Shown: positions 49,805 to 58,663, counted from the first letter of the stretch. The stretch is DNA of 64,000 nucleotides from Hymenobacter crusticola (GCF_002154225.1 NZ_MTSE01000010.1:1-64000), one strand, 5' to 3'. Translations and numbers: made by a program. Notes: a model not told the origin generated them from the sequence alone.

Positions 49805-50593
49805 ATGGGGCTGATTACGTTTCTGTCCGATTTTGGCTACCGCGACCATTATGTAGCTGCCGTGAAGGCACGACTGCTTCAGTTGGCGCCTACGCAACCC
49901 GTTCTGGACATCACCCATGCCATCGAACCCTTCAACATCGCTCACGCTCTATACGTTCTCAATGCGGTGTTTAGAGATTTTCCGCCCGGCACGGTACACT
50001 TGCTCGGCGTGAACGATTATGGCGGCCCGCAGCCCCGCTGGCACGCCGCCTTGCACGAGGGCCACTATTTTGTAGCCGCCGATAATGGCTTAATTGCCTT
50101 GCTCACCGACAGTTCTCCCGAAGAGTTGGTGCGCTTACCGGCTCTGCCCACGCCCTCCCCTACCCGAGATGTGCTGGCGCCTGCGGCCGTGCACCTTGCT
50201 CAAGGCGGCTTACTAGCCGATCTAGGTCCGGCTACCACTGAGCTCAATCAGAAAGTCAATCGGCAGCTCCGGCTTCAAGACAACCGCATTACGGGGCATG
50301 TGGTGCACATCGACCACTACGGCAACCTCATTACCAATATCAGCCGCACGGCCGTGGAAGTTATTGGCCGGGGCCGCGTGGGGTCAGTGCACTTTGCCCG
50401 CGAAACAATCCGCGACATTCTTCCCCACTTTCAAGCCGCCGACCCCGGCGACGCGGTGTGCATTTTCAACAGCCAAGATATCCTCTGCATCGGCATCAAC
50501 CAGGGAAACGCCGCCGAGCTACTAGGCCTTTACTTCGACTCTCAAGTTGATGTGCGCTTTCCAGTAGAGGTGGAGGTCAGTGCCAAAAGCTAG
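49805..50593 (+). CDS. SAM hydroxide adenosyltransferase (DUF62 family)
   Basis: This 262-residue protein belongs to the S-adenosyl-L-methionine hydroxide adenosyltransferase/fluorinase-like family. The N-terminal TFLSDFGYRDHYVAAVKA (about 5-22), FFPPGTVHLLGVNDYGG region and FVAADNGLIALL (about 93-104) are typical. Members hydrolyse SAM to adenosine and methionine by using water (hydroxide); true halogenases are rare and have a different loop. The biological purpose in bacteria is not settled. It diverges from phoH. Two neighbours downstream are small and unrelated. Confidence 0.9.
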   Translation: MGLITFLSDFGYRDHYVAAVKARLLQLAPTQPVLDITHAIEPFNIAHALYVLNAVFRDFPPGTVHLLGVNDYGGPQPRWHAALHEGHYFVAADNGLIALLTDSSPEELVRLPALPTPSPTRDVLAPAAVHLAQGGLLADLGPATTELNQKVNRQLRLQDNRITGHVVHIDHYGNLITNISRTAVEVIGRGRVGSVHFARETIRDILPHFQAADPGDAVCIFNSQDILCIGINQGNAAELLGLYFDSQVDVRFPVEVEVSAKS

Positions 50594-50722
50594 CTCTACT
50601 CTCTTCGCAAATCGTTATAAAACAATTGGTTGTATTTGTTTTTATATTATGTTAAGTAAAATGAGACACAGTGTCATACTTTATGAGCTCTACCTTTTGC
50701 TCAACGCTACTGCGTTAAGTCA

Positions 50723-51031
50723 ATGATAATAAGAATTGTGCGAATGAGCTTTCGGCCTGATGCTATAGCCGATTTCTTGCAGCTATTCAGCGCTTCAGAA
50801 AATAAAATTCGCCAAGTACCCGGGTGTCATCACCTGGAGCTATGGCAAGATGTTGATCAGCCACACACGTATTGTACTTACAGCCATTGGGAGTCCGTGG
50901 CCACACTGGATAGCTACCGACGCTCAGCGTTATTTGGCGAGGTATGGCCCGCCACAAAAAAACTGTTTGCGGCGCCAGCGCAGGCTTTCTCGGTGCAACA
51001 AGCAGTTCGAGGCTTTCCAGCAATAGCCTAG
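50723..51031 (+). CDS. ABM-domain protein (putative quinol monooxygenase)
   Basis: This 102-residue protein has the antibiotic-biosynthesis-monooxygenase fold of a ferredoxin-like dimer (IIRIVRMSFRPDAIADFLQLF, then CHHLELWQDVDQPHTYCTYSHWESVATLDSYRRS). Members include quinol oxygenases and haem-degrading enzymes, but the catalytic residues vary and no haem-specific motif is visible. Its role is unknown. The gene stands alone in a fairly AT-rich stretch. A TACCTTTTG sequence upstream resembles a -7 element but is one base too long. Confidence 0.8.
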   Translation: MIIRIVRMSFRPDAIADFLQLFSASENKIRQVPGCHHLELWQDVDQPHTYCTYSHWESVATLDSYRRSALFGEVWPATKKLFAAPAQAFSVQQAVRGFPAIA

Positions 51032-51231
51032 CTTCGGCAGTAACTAGGTTCTGACATCATCAGCGCGCACTCGCCTGAGTCAACTTCGCACCTCTCTGCG
51101 GATGAAAAAACGCTTTTCGTCAAAGGCCAAACTTTTTATAATACTTGGAGCCGCAACTGTGAAGAAGACAATAAAGCGGTATACGCACTTGAAAACCCCA
51201 ACTATAATCGGCCAGAGCGGTATTGCTAACT

Positions 51232-51768
51232 ATGGACACCAACTACTTTGACTTTTATAGTCTTCCTGAAACCTTCCAGCCTGATGAGGCAGCTCTAAAG
51301 CGACAGTACTACACGCTGAGCCGGCAGTATCACCCCGACTTTCATGCCACTGAAGGCCCAGAACGGCAACAGGAAATCTTGCACCTCGCTACGCTCAACA
51401 CCAACGCTTACCGTACCCTCTCCGACCCTGATCTGCGTATGGCCTACATTTTGGGCTTGCACGGGCTGCTGGAAGAAGGAAAACAGGAGCTTCCACCAGA
51501 TTTTTTAATGGAAGTAATGGAGCTTAATGAACAACTGATGGAACTGGAGTTTGAGCCTGATGCCGAAGTAGTCCAACGTATTGAGAATGAAGTCAACACC
51601 TTGTCTGAGACTCTGGATGCAGGCATTGAACCCGTGCTGGCTGGCTACCCCGGTTTGCCCGTCGATGTGCGCCCACAAGCCCTACAACAAGTCCGCACTT
51701 ATTATTTGAAACGACGCTACCTCTTGCGAATTCAAGAAAGTCTCTCTAAGTTTGCCACCCGTTCCTGA
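51232..51768 (+). CDS. hscB: Fe-S co-chaperone HscB
   Basis: This J-domain co-chaperone delivers the scaffold IscU to HscA during iron-sulfur cluster assembly. From the ATG at 51232 it is 178 residues (an in-frame TTG at 51223 is possible). The J-domain carries YFDFYSLPETFQPDEAALKRQYYTLSRQYHPDF with the essential HPD, and the C-terminal three-helix part (LLEEGKQELPPDFLMEVMELNEQL) binds IscU. No isc or suf genes are next to it. A tRNA gene follows 18 nt after the stop. Confidence 0.93.
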   Translation: MDTNYFDFYSLPETFQPDEAALKRQYYTLSRQYHPDFHATEGPERQQEILHLATLNTNAYRTLSDPDLRMAYILGLHGLLEEGKQELPPDFLMEVMELNEQLMELEFEPDAEVVQRIENEVNTLSETLDAGIEPVLAGYPGLPVDVRPQALQQVRTYYLKRRYLLRIQESLSKFATRS

Positions 51769-51786
51769 GTCGTAGGAACGAGACAA

Positions 51787-51868
51787 GCCCAGATGGCGGA
51801 ATCGGTAGACGCGTTGGTCTCAAACACCAATATCGCAAGATGTGCCGGTTCGACCCCGGCTCTGGGTA
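51787..51868 (+). tRNA. tRNA-Leu (anticodon CAA)
   Basis: The 82-nt sequence folds as a class II tRNA. Acceptor GCCCAGA (51787-51793) pairs with TCTGGGT (51861-51867), with a G-U at the first pair, and A73 follows. A D-arm GCG...CGC, anticodon stem TTGGT/ACCAA with loop CTCAAAC (anticodon CAA, decoding TTG), a long variable arm, and GCCGG/CCGGC with TTCGACC in the T-arm are all present. CCA is not encoded. Its 3' end could serve as an integration site, but no integrase is nearby. Confidence 0.93.
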
Positions 51869-51890
51869 CTTTTTAGCCACACGTGGCACT

Positions 51891-51947
51891 AAAAGGCCAG
51901 AAATCAGTTCTTCTAGCAATGCTAGGAAAATTGATTTCTGGCCTTTT
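51891..51947 (+). terminator. Terminator downstream of tRNA-Leu
   Basis: A long stem, AAAAGGCCAGAAATCA (51891-51906) with TGATTTCTGGCCTTTT (51932-51947), and a T-run follow the tRNA by 22 nt. It ends the hscB-tRNA transcript. Confidence 0.8.
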
Positions 51948-52107
51948 TCGCGTTTTCAGCGCTTTACAATCTTCTGTTTCGCCAAGATCAAGCTACACCG
52001 CCCTGCTCGTCAGGATGGCTCCCACAATTATTCAACGAGAAGAATACGAAGCTCTAGTTAGAATTTAACCTCTAAATCAAGTATTGCTGGGAAAATAAAC
52101 ATCACAC
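51948..52107. other. Gene-free stretch after tRNA-Leu
   Basis: Two overlapping short reading frames cross this area in different frames, neither with a recognisable start context or motif. No integrase remnant, repeat or att core copy was seen. I regard it as non-coding. Confidence 0.5.
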
Positions 52108-52143
52108 AAGACAGCCCGAAAACTTGCGCTTTCGGGCTGTCTT
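52108..52143. terminator. Hairpin terminator next to the zinc-ribbon protein gene
   Basis: Stem AAGACAGCCCGAAA (52108-52121) with TTTCGGGCTGTCTT (52130-52143). It ends the minus-strand gene at 52197 and faces the tRNA unit. T-runs are short on both sides. Confidence 0.6.
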
Positions 52144-52196
52144 ATGCTACAAATCCAGTAACTCGGAGCGCCTAGCTCACCTCCTGGTTCTACTAG

Positions 52197-52649
52197 CTAG
52201 GCTGCTTGTAGCTCGGCTTCGAAGTAACAGTCCCAGAAGCCATTGTTGAGTCTGTAGACGTTGACGCGGTAGAGTAGCCCCGTGCGGGGGTGGCGCTCTT
52301 TCACCTGCCCACGCCAAATAATGGTGTAGGGTTGGGAATTGTGAGTTGGTTGCACAGGCTGACCGATGGCGTAGGCAAAACGGGAAGGCGTTAAGCTAGG
52401 GCTAGGATCAGTATCAAGGCTGGGCACAGGTTCTTCCGGCGTAACGGCGAGAGGTGGTGGCGCACTGCACGCTTCATCATGCCACACTAGCGGCTCGCCA
52501 CAGTTTGGACACAAAGAAGCATCGGCCTCTTCAGAAAACGCAGAGGAGGTATTCTCGTCGGCATAATCCTGCGTTTCAAATTCATCAAATTCCCCAGCTA
52601 AAGAGGAGTCAAGAACGACGGTTTGCGGGTTATTTCTTCTAGCAGCCAT
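52197..52649 (-). CDS. Uncharacterised protein with zinc-ribbon-like knuckle
   Basis: A 150-residue protein I do not recognise. An acidic N-terminus (about 1-45) is followed by LCPNCGEPLVWHDEAC (about C47 to C62), which looks like a zinc ribbon, then a proline-rich spacer. The C-terminal part (about 85-150) appears to be a small compact domain (YAIGQPVQPTHNSQPYTIIWRGQVKERHPRTGLLYRVNVYRLNNGFWDCYFEAEL). It may be an adaptor or nucleic-acid-binding protein, but nothing around it points to a function. It is a single gene with its own terminator. Confidence 0.65.
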   Translation of the reverse strand: MAARRNNPQTVVLDSSLAGEFDEFETQDYADENTSSAFSEEADASLCPNCGEPLVWHDEACSAPPPLAVTPEEPVPSLDTDPSPSLTPSRFAYAIGQPVQPTHNSQPYTIIWRGQVKERHPRTGLLYRVNVYRLNNGFWDCYFEAELQAA

Positions 52650-52889
52650 TCCTAAATAGCTTATGATTTCAAGCTAAATTAAATAGCACTAATTGCTTTA
52701 GCAAATAAGCTAGCTTTCTTTAGCTCACATCACTTAGGTGTAACTGCTTGGTTTTTATATCTATACACAAAGCATAGTACCAACATTACTTTTCGTTTTG
52801 TTTACTCAAAACTGCCTGTTGACGATTGAGGCTAGGTTTGCGGGAGTATGAGATCATCTAGTTGTGGGCTGCTAGGTTACCACTCACGG

Positions 52890-54128
52890 TTACGGATAAA
52901 GCGTATATTTTTTCCGCATGACCTTGTAGGCAGTTAGCTGCGGTTCCCAGCTTTTGCGAATCTCCGTCTCGCTCTTAGCCATCGTAATTTGCTCTTTGAA
53001 GAGCGTAGTACCCGCCAGAGCCTCAATTCGTCCTATCTGCTTGCTTAGGCTTCGATCAAAAAACTTTTCTTTAGCTGGATACGCCTTGTACAGATCCATC
53101 ATCCACTGAATGTTAATCTTGCCCGCTTTGCGCAGTTTGGCGGTGTCGTATTTTCGCAGGTCAAGACCGTAACAAACCTGATCTTGGTGCAAAGGCGTTT
53201 CCGACTTACCTGGTAAGCTCACGGGCGTAAACGAGAACGAGTAAATGCCTTTTAGATCGGGGCTACCTAGCACGGTGAATGGCATCCGTGTGCCCCTACC
53301 CTGGCTTACAATGGTTCCCTCAAACAAACACAAGGAAGGGTAAAGCAGAACTGCCTGTTGCGTGTTGAGATTAGGCGACGGACTCACGGGTAGGGTGTAT
53401 TCCATCGCATGGGCATAGTTCTGTACGGGCACAATTTTGAGCTTACACTGCATTTTATTCGGCAGCCAGCCCTCCCCGTTGATCATTTGGGCAAACTCCC
53501 CAATGGTCATGCCGTGGGTGATGGGAACGGGAAACTTACCGATGCCCGACTTAAGCTTCATGTCGAGCACAGGCCCATCCACGTAGCCATTCGGATTGGG
53601 ACGGTCCAGAATGACGAGCTCTTTACCTGTTTCCGCGCACGCCTCCATGATATCACTTAGCGTGTTGATGGTAGTGTAGAAACGGCAACCGACATCCTGC
53701 AAATCAAATAGCATCACATCGACATCGGCTAGGTCGGTTGCGGAAGGCTTGTGCTTGGCTCCGTAGAGCGAGACAATGGGGATACCCGTGGCGCGGTCCA
53801 CTTCGTCTTGCACGTGGGCGCCGTTGCTCGCGTTGCCACGGAAGCCGTGTTCTGGGCCAAACACCTTGACAATGGTTATACCTCGCGTTTTCAGGCTATC
53901 AACTAGGTGCTTTTTACCAAGAATGGTGGTTTGATTCCCTAGTATCGCAACACGTTTGCCTTGCAGATAAGGCATATACTGTTCCGTCTGCTCCGCCCCC
54001 GTCCTGATTGCGGACTTGGCTGGCATCGGCCGAAGGTCGGCTGATAAAGCGGCTGCGTGGTAAAATCCACTACACACCACGGTGAGTAATACGGAAGCTA
54101 AAAAAGCAGGGAGCTTGCTCATCGTCAT
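52890..54128 (-). CDS. NamZ-like exo-beta-N-acetylmuramidase (DUF1343)
   Basis: This 412-residue secreted enzyme (signal peptide about 1-28) belongs to DUF1343/GH171. The NamZ signature is visible: YLQGKRVAILGNQTTIL, FGPEHGFRGNASNGAHVQDEVDRATGIPIVSLYG (catalytic glutamate probably in PEHG) and MLFDLQDVGCRFYT. Such enzymes remove N-acetylmuramic acid from the non-reducing ends of peptidoglycan fragments. It probably works in cell wall recycling in the periplasm. The second ATG at 54122 is an equally good start. It stands alone. Confidence 0.88.
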   Translation of the reverse strand: MTMSKLPAFLASVLLTVVCSGFYHAAALSADLRPMPAKSAIRTGAEQTEQYMPYLQGKRVAILGNQTTILGKKHLVDSLKTRGITIVKVFGPEHGFRGNASNGAHVQDEVDRATGIPIVSLYGAKHKPSATDLADVDVMLFDLQDVGCRFYTTINTLSDIMEACAETGKELVILDRPNPNGYVDGPVLDMKLKSGIGKFPVPITHGMTIGEFAQMINGEGWLPNKMQCKLKIVPVQNYAHAMEYTLPVSPSPNLNTQQAVLLYPSLCLFEGTIVSQGRGTRMPFTVLGSPDLKGIYSFSFTPVSLPGKSETPLHQDQVCYGLDLRKYDTAKLRKAGKINIQWMMDLYKAYPAKEKFFDRSLSKQIGRIEALAGTTLFKEQITMAKSETEIRKSWEPQLTAYKVMRKKYTLYP

Positions 54129-54249
54129 TGCTTTAGTGATGAAGCAATAAACGCAAATTGGCGAAGTTCGCCGCTTACCTGCTGGCTAGAAATAAACCAC
54201 CACTCCGTCGGGCAACAGTTTTACGAATCAGCAGCCTAGGTTCTCGTAC

Positions 54250-54618
54250 CTAGCTGTAGTCGCTGATGCGCGTAAACTTACCGTCTCGCCACTCGAACAC
54301 GCTCACGCCCCTGAGTTTCAGTTGCTCTCCAGCTTTCAGACCGTTGGGCAGGTCCTGCGCGAGCGTTGCTTGGTAGTCAATTTCGACGGCCGCTGCACCA
54401 GCACCCATCACTGCAAATCGGACGATCTGCCTGCGTTCTGCGAAATAGTCTACCGACTGCCTAGCTAGTGCCGCAAACTCTTGCTTGGTTGAGGTGGTGA
54501 TGACACCAGATGTATTCGAAACATTCTCGAACACTATTTGCTCATCGAGCAGGGCCAGCATCGCCGGAATATCTTTTGCGTTGTAGGCTGCCAGGTATGC
54601 TTCAATCGTTGCTTGCAT
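54250..54618 (-). CDS. SnoaL/NTF2-like small protein
   Basis: This 122-residue protein fits the cone-shaped NTF2/SnoaL fold: IEAYLAAYNAKDIPAMLALLDEQIVFENVSN at the N-terminus, and RQIVRFAVMGAGAAAVEIDYQATLA and LKLRGVSVFEWRDGKFTRISDYS at the end. Members are isomerases, hydrolases or carrier-like proteins, and the function here is unknown. It is a single gene on the minus strand. The gap to the next gene on both sides holds no further ORFs. Confidence 0.8.
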   Translation of the reverse strand: MQATIEAYLAAYNAKDIPAMLALLDEQIVFENVSNTSGVITTSTKQEFAALARQSVDYFAERRQIVRFAVMGAGAAAVEIDYQATLAQDLPNGLKAGEQLKLRGVSVFEWRDGKFTRISDYS

Positions 54619-54809
54619 TGGCTAGTATAGTGAGTTAGTGAATTACCGGCTAAGATATTACAAGACCTAGCTTTGGGCTACTAGGCTCAGCTGTGAACAC
54701 TAGGATTGCACCCCTATTTGATACCGCCTAAGCTTGCTCAATAGCGCTTCTACGCAGCCCCACCGCCTTACCCTCAGTGAGCAGCGCTTGTATAAGAGTA
54801 GCGCAAGTG

Positions 54810-55169
54810 CTAGGGCATATTTACTTCCACCGACACGATGGAACCTAGGTACACGACGGGCGCCACAGCTGCTAGGTTTAGCACTTCCTGGATGGCCTGT
54901 TCACGCTCACTCATGGTGCAGTAAGTGGCACCATGCGCAATTGTTTCGCCCATGTCATCGTGCATCCGAAAGCTATAACTGGAACGCTCGTCATTGCGCG
55001 TGATATACTGCGACCGGCAATACGCACGCACATTCATAATACCGATGTAGCAACCAGGCTTGAAAAAGTACGGATGCCCAGTTAGCAAGACATCGGCGTG
55101 TTGGTTCCGTAAATGGAAATGGTAAAGGGTATCAGTTCCCCGAAAAATTTCAAAGTGAGACTCAAGCAT
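54810..55169 (-). CDS. YegP-like (DUF1508) two-repeat protein
   Basis: A 119-residue protein built of two imperfect copies of the beta-beta-beta-alpha YegP unit: HFEIFRGTDTLYHFHLRNQHADVLLTGHPYFFKPGCYIGIMNVR (about 5-48) and a second from YITRNDERSSYSFRMHDDMGETIAHG to about 106. The first repeat follows the family pattern (F-I, H-L, A-D-V-L, G, I-VR), but the second is more divergent. The function of YegP proteins is not established. The assignment is moderate because motif spacing is only approximate. Confidence 0.55.
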   Translation of the reverse strand: MLESHFEIFRGTDTLYHFHLRNQHADVLLTGHPYFFKPGCYIGIMNVRAYCRSQYITRNDERSSYSFRMHDDMGETIAHGATYCTMSEREQAIQEVLNLAAVAPVVYLGSIVSVEVNMP

Positions 55170-55480
55170 ACAAAGAATAGAAGTAACAAAGCAGCATAAA
55201 CAGAACTGTAACCAATGCGAGAAACTACATCTTTATATTAAAATTTTACTATATAACATGACATTAAAAAACCTTGCTCCTGAAAATGAGAGAAGCAAGG
55301 AGAAGACTATTGCCTGAAACTTGGCAGTAGTTGGGGGTAGGTACGAAGTAGTGTGCTATTCGGTTTTTCTATTTACAAAAAAATTTCTTGGCTCAACTCT
55401 TAACATTTTTGAGGGTAGAAATGCTTGGCCTAAAAGCCAAAAAGGGGCTAGCTACCTAGCCTAGCTTCTTTCTAGCAAAG
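55170..55480. other. AT-rich intergenic region
   Basis: This 311-nt region has no convincing ORF. It contains a terminator-like hairpin (55265-55300) and a weak hairpin near 55446-55461 close to the next gene's end. The rest looks non-coding. Confidence 0.5.
55265..55300 (-). terminator. Minus-strand terminator before the YegP-like gene
   Basis: CCTTGCT and AGCAAGG enclose a 15-nt loop, followed on the minus strand by T6. It may end transcription from the gene at 55481. Confidence 0.65.
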
Positions 55481-56404
55481 TTAGATGGTTACCTCTACGA
55501 CTACGGCCGTAGAGCCGCCAGCGTCGTCATCGGTCACGAGCAATAGCTCGTACTGGCCGGGCCGCATCACATGGCGCACGGCTACACTTTCTACTTTGCC
55601 GCGGTAGGGGTTGCCGTTAGGTAGTACCAATTGGGTGAGCGGCAGATTTATGGGAGCCGTCCGGCTGGCTGATTCAGTAGAGGGCAATATGCCAATGAAA
55701 CTACCTAGCACCGTGCCATCGGCGACGGCATCGCCCGTGTCTTCGACGGAGGCCGTGATAAACAAGGTATCCTGAAACACCGTAGCGCCAGAAAAGCCTG
55801 CTGGCTTGCCCTCAATAGCTGGTAATAAGTAGAATTGCGTTTGTACTGGTGGCACTTGCGTTTGTCGGTGCCGCAGGTACTCTAGGGTAGGCAAAAGTGG
55901 CAAGTGAAACACTAGGTTGCCAGCTGTAGAGCCTACGGTGCGCTGGAATAATAATAGTTCGGTTTGGGTAGCAGCAGCTGCTTCCAAGTTGAGGGTGATG
56001 CCCGCTGGCAAAGCCGCCCGCAGCGCAGCATACAACCCCGCCAGCGACACCGGATACACCGTGGCAGCCGCCCTCCCATCGGCAGTCAATTCAACCCAAA
56101 AGCCATTTTCCCGCGCCGAAGTAGCGCCGGACCCGAACAGCAGCAGGTTCGTTTCGCCATTGGAACCAGGCACTACGGTCATGCTTTCCAGATCTAGCTT
56201 CAGGTCTTTGGGAATACGGCCGGTGCTAAAGTGAGCGGTTTCAAACAACGTAACCGGTGCGCCGGCCGCAAAAGAATGCACATCGAGGCAGTATAGGAAA
56301 GGCGAATCATCGCCGATGATGTAGGCCCGGTCGCCTACTACCTCCACCCCCGAAGCCGACGGTAAGTTGGGCAGTTCTAATTGACGTAGAATGGTAGCTC
56401 GCAT
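55481..56404 (-). CDS. Conserved uncharacterised beta-propeller-like protein
   Basis: A 307-residue protein without signal peptide. Successive strands such as GVEVVGDRAYIIGDDSPFLYCLDV, DLESMTVVPGSNGETNLLLFGSG and GKVESVAVRHVMRPGQYELLLVTDDDAGGS suggest a beta-propeller. It resembles the DUF6929 family that I associate with Hymenobacter and relatives, though this is recalled, not verified. No catalytic motif is seen. It lies 77 nt downstream of the OmpA-type gene, with a terminator in between. Confidence 0.65.
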   Translation of the reverse strand: MRATILRQLELPNLPSASGVEVVGDRAYIIGDDSPFLYCLDVHSFAAGAPVTLFETAHFSTGRIPKDLKLDLESMTVVPGSNGETNLLLFGSGATSARENGFWVELTADGRAAATVYPVSLAGLYAALRAALPAGITLNLEAAAATQTELLLFQRTVGSTAGNLVFHLPLLPTLEYLRHRQTQVPPVQTQFYLLPAIEGKPAGFSGATVFQDTLFITASVEDTGDAVADGTVLGSFIGILPSTESASRTAPINLPLTQLVLPNGNPYRGKVESVAVRHVMRPGQYELLLVTDDDAGGSTAVVVEVTI

Positions 56405-56416
56405 AAACGAAAAGTA

Positions 56417-56458
56417 AAAAGGCCATCGTGCAGCTAGGTAACTGCACGACGGCCTTTT
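56417..56458 (-). terminator. Terminator of the OmpA-type gene
   Basis: Stem AAAAGGCCATCGTGCAG (56417-56433) pairs with CTGCACGACGGCCTTTT (56442-56458), with one A-C mismatch. The minus strand continues in a T-run. Confidence 0.8.
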
Positions 56459-56481
56459 CGAAAAGCTCCTGCCGAACCTAG

Positions 56482-58515
56482 CTACTGCTTGGTAATAGTG
56501 AATTCTACGCGCCGATTGAGCCGGCGGGTTTCCTCTTTTTCGTTACTGGTGCGCGGCTTGGTACCGCCGTAGCCAATCACACTGATTCGGCTCTCGGCAA
56601 TGCCGCGCGTGATGAGGTAGCGCCGCACTTCGGCCACACGGTCTTCCGAGAGCTTCTGGTTGAGCGCTGGGTTGCCCTGGTTGTCGGTGTGGCCCTCGAG
56701 GCGAATGTTCACCGTGGGGTTGTCGGTGAGCGTGCGAGCCAGACGATTCAACTCAGCGTACGAGTCGGGCAGCAGTGCGTACTTACCCTGGGCAAAAATA
56801 AGGGTAGGCAACTCCAGCCGCGAGCCAACGCTAGCTGGCACTAATAGCAAATCACGGTTGAGCGAGCCAACCATGGTGACGGTATCGGTGGCCGTGAGAT
56901 AACCGCTGCTGGTGGCGGCCAGGCGGTATTGCCCCGGCGGCAAGGAAAACTGAAAGGCGCCCCCCGACGCGCCAGTGCGGGCGGTGGCGTTGAAAGCTAG
57001 GTCGCTGCTGAGGCGGGTTACCTTTACTTCTGCCACAACGGGCTGCCGCGTTTTAGCATCGAGCGTCCGGCCCGTGAGCAGTGTGCGGGCCGCTACTTCT
57101 GGAGCCACTGCCGGGGCAGGTGCTACCGTATCGACGGGGGGTATACCCGCAACGGCGCGGAACAGGTCGGCCGGCGTATTAGCCGTGCGACCCGAAGCGA
57201 GGTAGGCCTGCTTGCCGTCGGGCGTGAGACTGAGGTAGGCATCGAAACCAGGGCCATTGAGCGGCGCCCCTAGGTTGCGAGGTTCCGTCCAGTTCGTCCA
57301 GGTGTCGTCGAGGCGGGTGCTCACGAAGATATCGGCGCCGCCGTAGCCCGCGTGACCGTACGACGAGAAATACAAGGTTTTGCCATCGGGTGCCAGCCAG
57401 GGCGCAAACTCAAAACCTGGCGAGTTTAGCACCCGACCTAGGTTTAGCGGTTCCGACCAAGCCCCGCCAGCGCCCGCCCGGCTCACGTACAAATCATTAT
57501 TGCCGTAGGTATCGGAGCGCTCCAACGAGAGCAGCAGAATCTTCTCGTCGGGCGTTTCGAAGAAGTCGGTGGCAATATTTGTGGAGTAGTAGTTGGCAAT
57601 GGCTAAGCGCTGGGGGCGTACGCCCTTCGTCAGGTTGCGGGCCACTTTCGAAACGCCTTCGTCGCGGAAGCTGCCGTCGCGCTCATAGGTGCCGCGCACC
57701 AGCAGCGAGCTGCCGTTACCCGTGATGGCCATCACGCCGTTGTGCTGCGGCGTGTTCAGTGCATCTAAGCGCGTGGCGGCTGCCCAAGCCCGCCCATCCG
57801 CCGACGTACTCAGCCAGCTATCGCCCGATTCGGTGTTGCCCTCCGTATTGCCGTCGTACTTGGTGCGTACCAAGTACAATGTCTTCCCATCGGGCGCCAG
57901 CACAGGCTTCAGCTCGTTGCCGGGCGTGTTCAGAGAAGTTAGCGGCTCGGGCGTGCCGAAGCCGGGTTGCTTGGGGTCGAGGTTCAGGTGCAGCTTAAAC
58001 AAGCGCCACTGCTGGGTAGCTCGGTTCTGGGCCTGCTGTGCCACCACAGGCGTGCCGTTGGCTTTGTCGGCCGCGGCCAGCGATGCACAACGCTCGGTGC
58101 CGCGGTTAAGCAGTTGAATACTTCCGATTGGTCCGCCGGATGTGAGGGCCCACTGTTGGTAGAAGCTACCCGACCAGGGCCGCTGCACAAGCGGCGAGTT
58201 TTCTTCGTTCTTTTCCACGGTTAGGCACGCTCCACTGTGCTTGGCCTCGATGCGGAAATACACGCTGCCCGGCGACACCCGTACGAAGCGCCACTGCTGA
58301 CTCGGCGCTTGCGTAAATTCCCACTGCACTGTAGCAGCTCCTGGCTCGGCGGAGGCATTCACCACGTCGAGCGAACGACCACTGCTGCGGGCTATTACCC
58401 CGTAGTACGAGTTTTCATCGGGCAAAAAAGCAGGCTGCTGCGCCCGGAGTGGCTCGGAAGCTAGCCCCAGCCCTACTAATAGGAGAAATAAAAAACGAAA
58501 CGACAGATCCTTCAT
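56482..58515 (-). CDS. Ricin-PD40-CarboxypepD-OmpA multidomain surface protein
   Basis: A 677-residue secreted protein. After a signal peptide (about 1-26) comes a ricin-type beta-trefoil (about 30-170, with QxW motifs such as QQWRF and QQWAL), then WD40-like PD40 repeats (about 185-440: GKTLYLVRTKYDG, GKTLYFSSYGHAGYGGADIF, GKQAYLASG), a carboxypeptidase regulatory-like domain (about 465-545) and a C-terminal OmpA domain (about 560-677: NIRLEGHTDNQGNPALNQKLSEDRVAEVRRYL). The OmpA part would bind peptidoglycan and anchor it to the outer membrane, while the trefoil suggests sugar binding. The combination, especially the N-terminal ricin domain, is unusual. Confidence 0.85.
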   Translation of the reverse strand: MKDLSFRFLFLLLVGLGLASEPLRAQQPAFLPDENSYYGVIARSSGRSLDVVNASAEPGAATVQWEFTQAPSQQWRFVRVSPGSVYFRIEAKHSGACLTVEKNEENSPLVQRPWSGSFYQQWALTSGGPIGSIQLLNRGTERCASLAAADKANGTPVVAQQAQNRATQQWRLFKLHLNLDPKQPGFGTPEPLTSLNTPGNELKPVLAPDGKTLYLVRTKYDGNTEGNTESGDSWLSTSADGRAWAAATRLDALNTPQHNGVMAITGNGSSLLVRGTYERDGSFRDEGVSKVARNLTKGVRPQRLAIANYYSTNIATDFFETPDEKILLLSLERSDTYGNNDLYVSRAGAGGAWSEPLNLGRVLNSPGFEFAPWLAPDGKTLYFSSYGHAGYGGADIFVSTRLDDTWTNWTEPRNLGAPLNGPGFDAYLSLTPDGKQAYLASGRTANTPADLFRAVAGIPPVDTVAPAPAVAPEVAARTLLTGRTLDAKTRQPVVAEVKVTRLSSDLAFNATARTGASGGAFQFSLPPGQYRLAATSSGYLTATDTVTMVGSLNRDLLLVPASVGSRLELPTLIFAQGKYALLPDSYAELNRLARTLTDNPTVNIRLEGHTDNQGNPALNQKLSEDRVAEVRRYLITRGIAESRISVIGYGGTKPRTSNEKEETRRLNRRVEFTITKQ

Positions 58516-58590
58516 GCAGGCAAAACGACTAGACTGGGCCGCAAGTTAGCCGAAATCCGGCCTTGGCCCGTTCCACTGGTGTGGCACATA

Positions 58591-58627
58591 AAAATGCCGC
58601 GCTTCCTTCGAGCGAAGAAAGCGCGGC
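58591..58627 (-). terminator. Terminator of the small protein gene at 58664
   Basis: Stem GCCGCGCTT (58596-58604) with AAGCGCGGC (58619-58627), extended inside by CTTCG/CGAAG, and T4-5 on the minus strand. Confidence 0.8.
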
Positions 58628-58663
58628 GCTGGTCAGTAAACAGGTGTAGAAGCTAAGGCAATA

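Noticed and set aside
49664..49945. Longer phoH frame from 49945
   Set aside because: It would overlap the start of the divergent SAM hydroxide adenosyltransferase gene by 141 bases and adds residues unlike any PhoH. A TTG at 49663 gives the conserved start.
51840..52068. Short frames after tRNA-Leu as possible integrase remnant
   Set aside because: The frames begin inside the tRNA or terminator. No integrase motif or second copy of the tRNA end was found.
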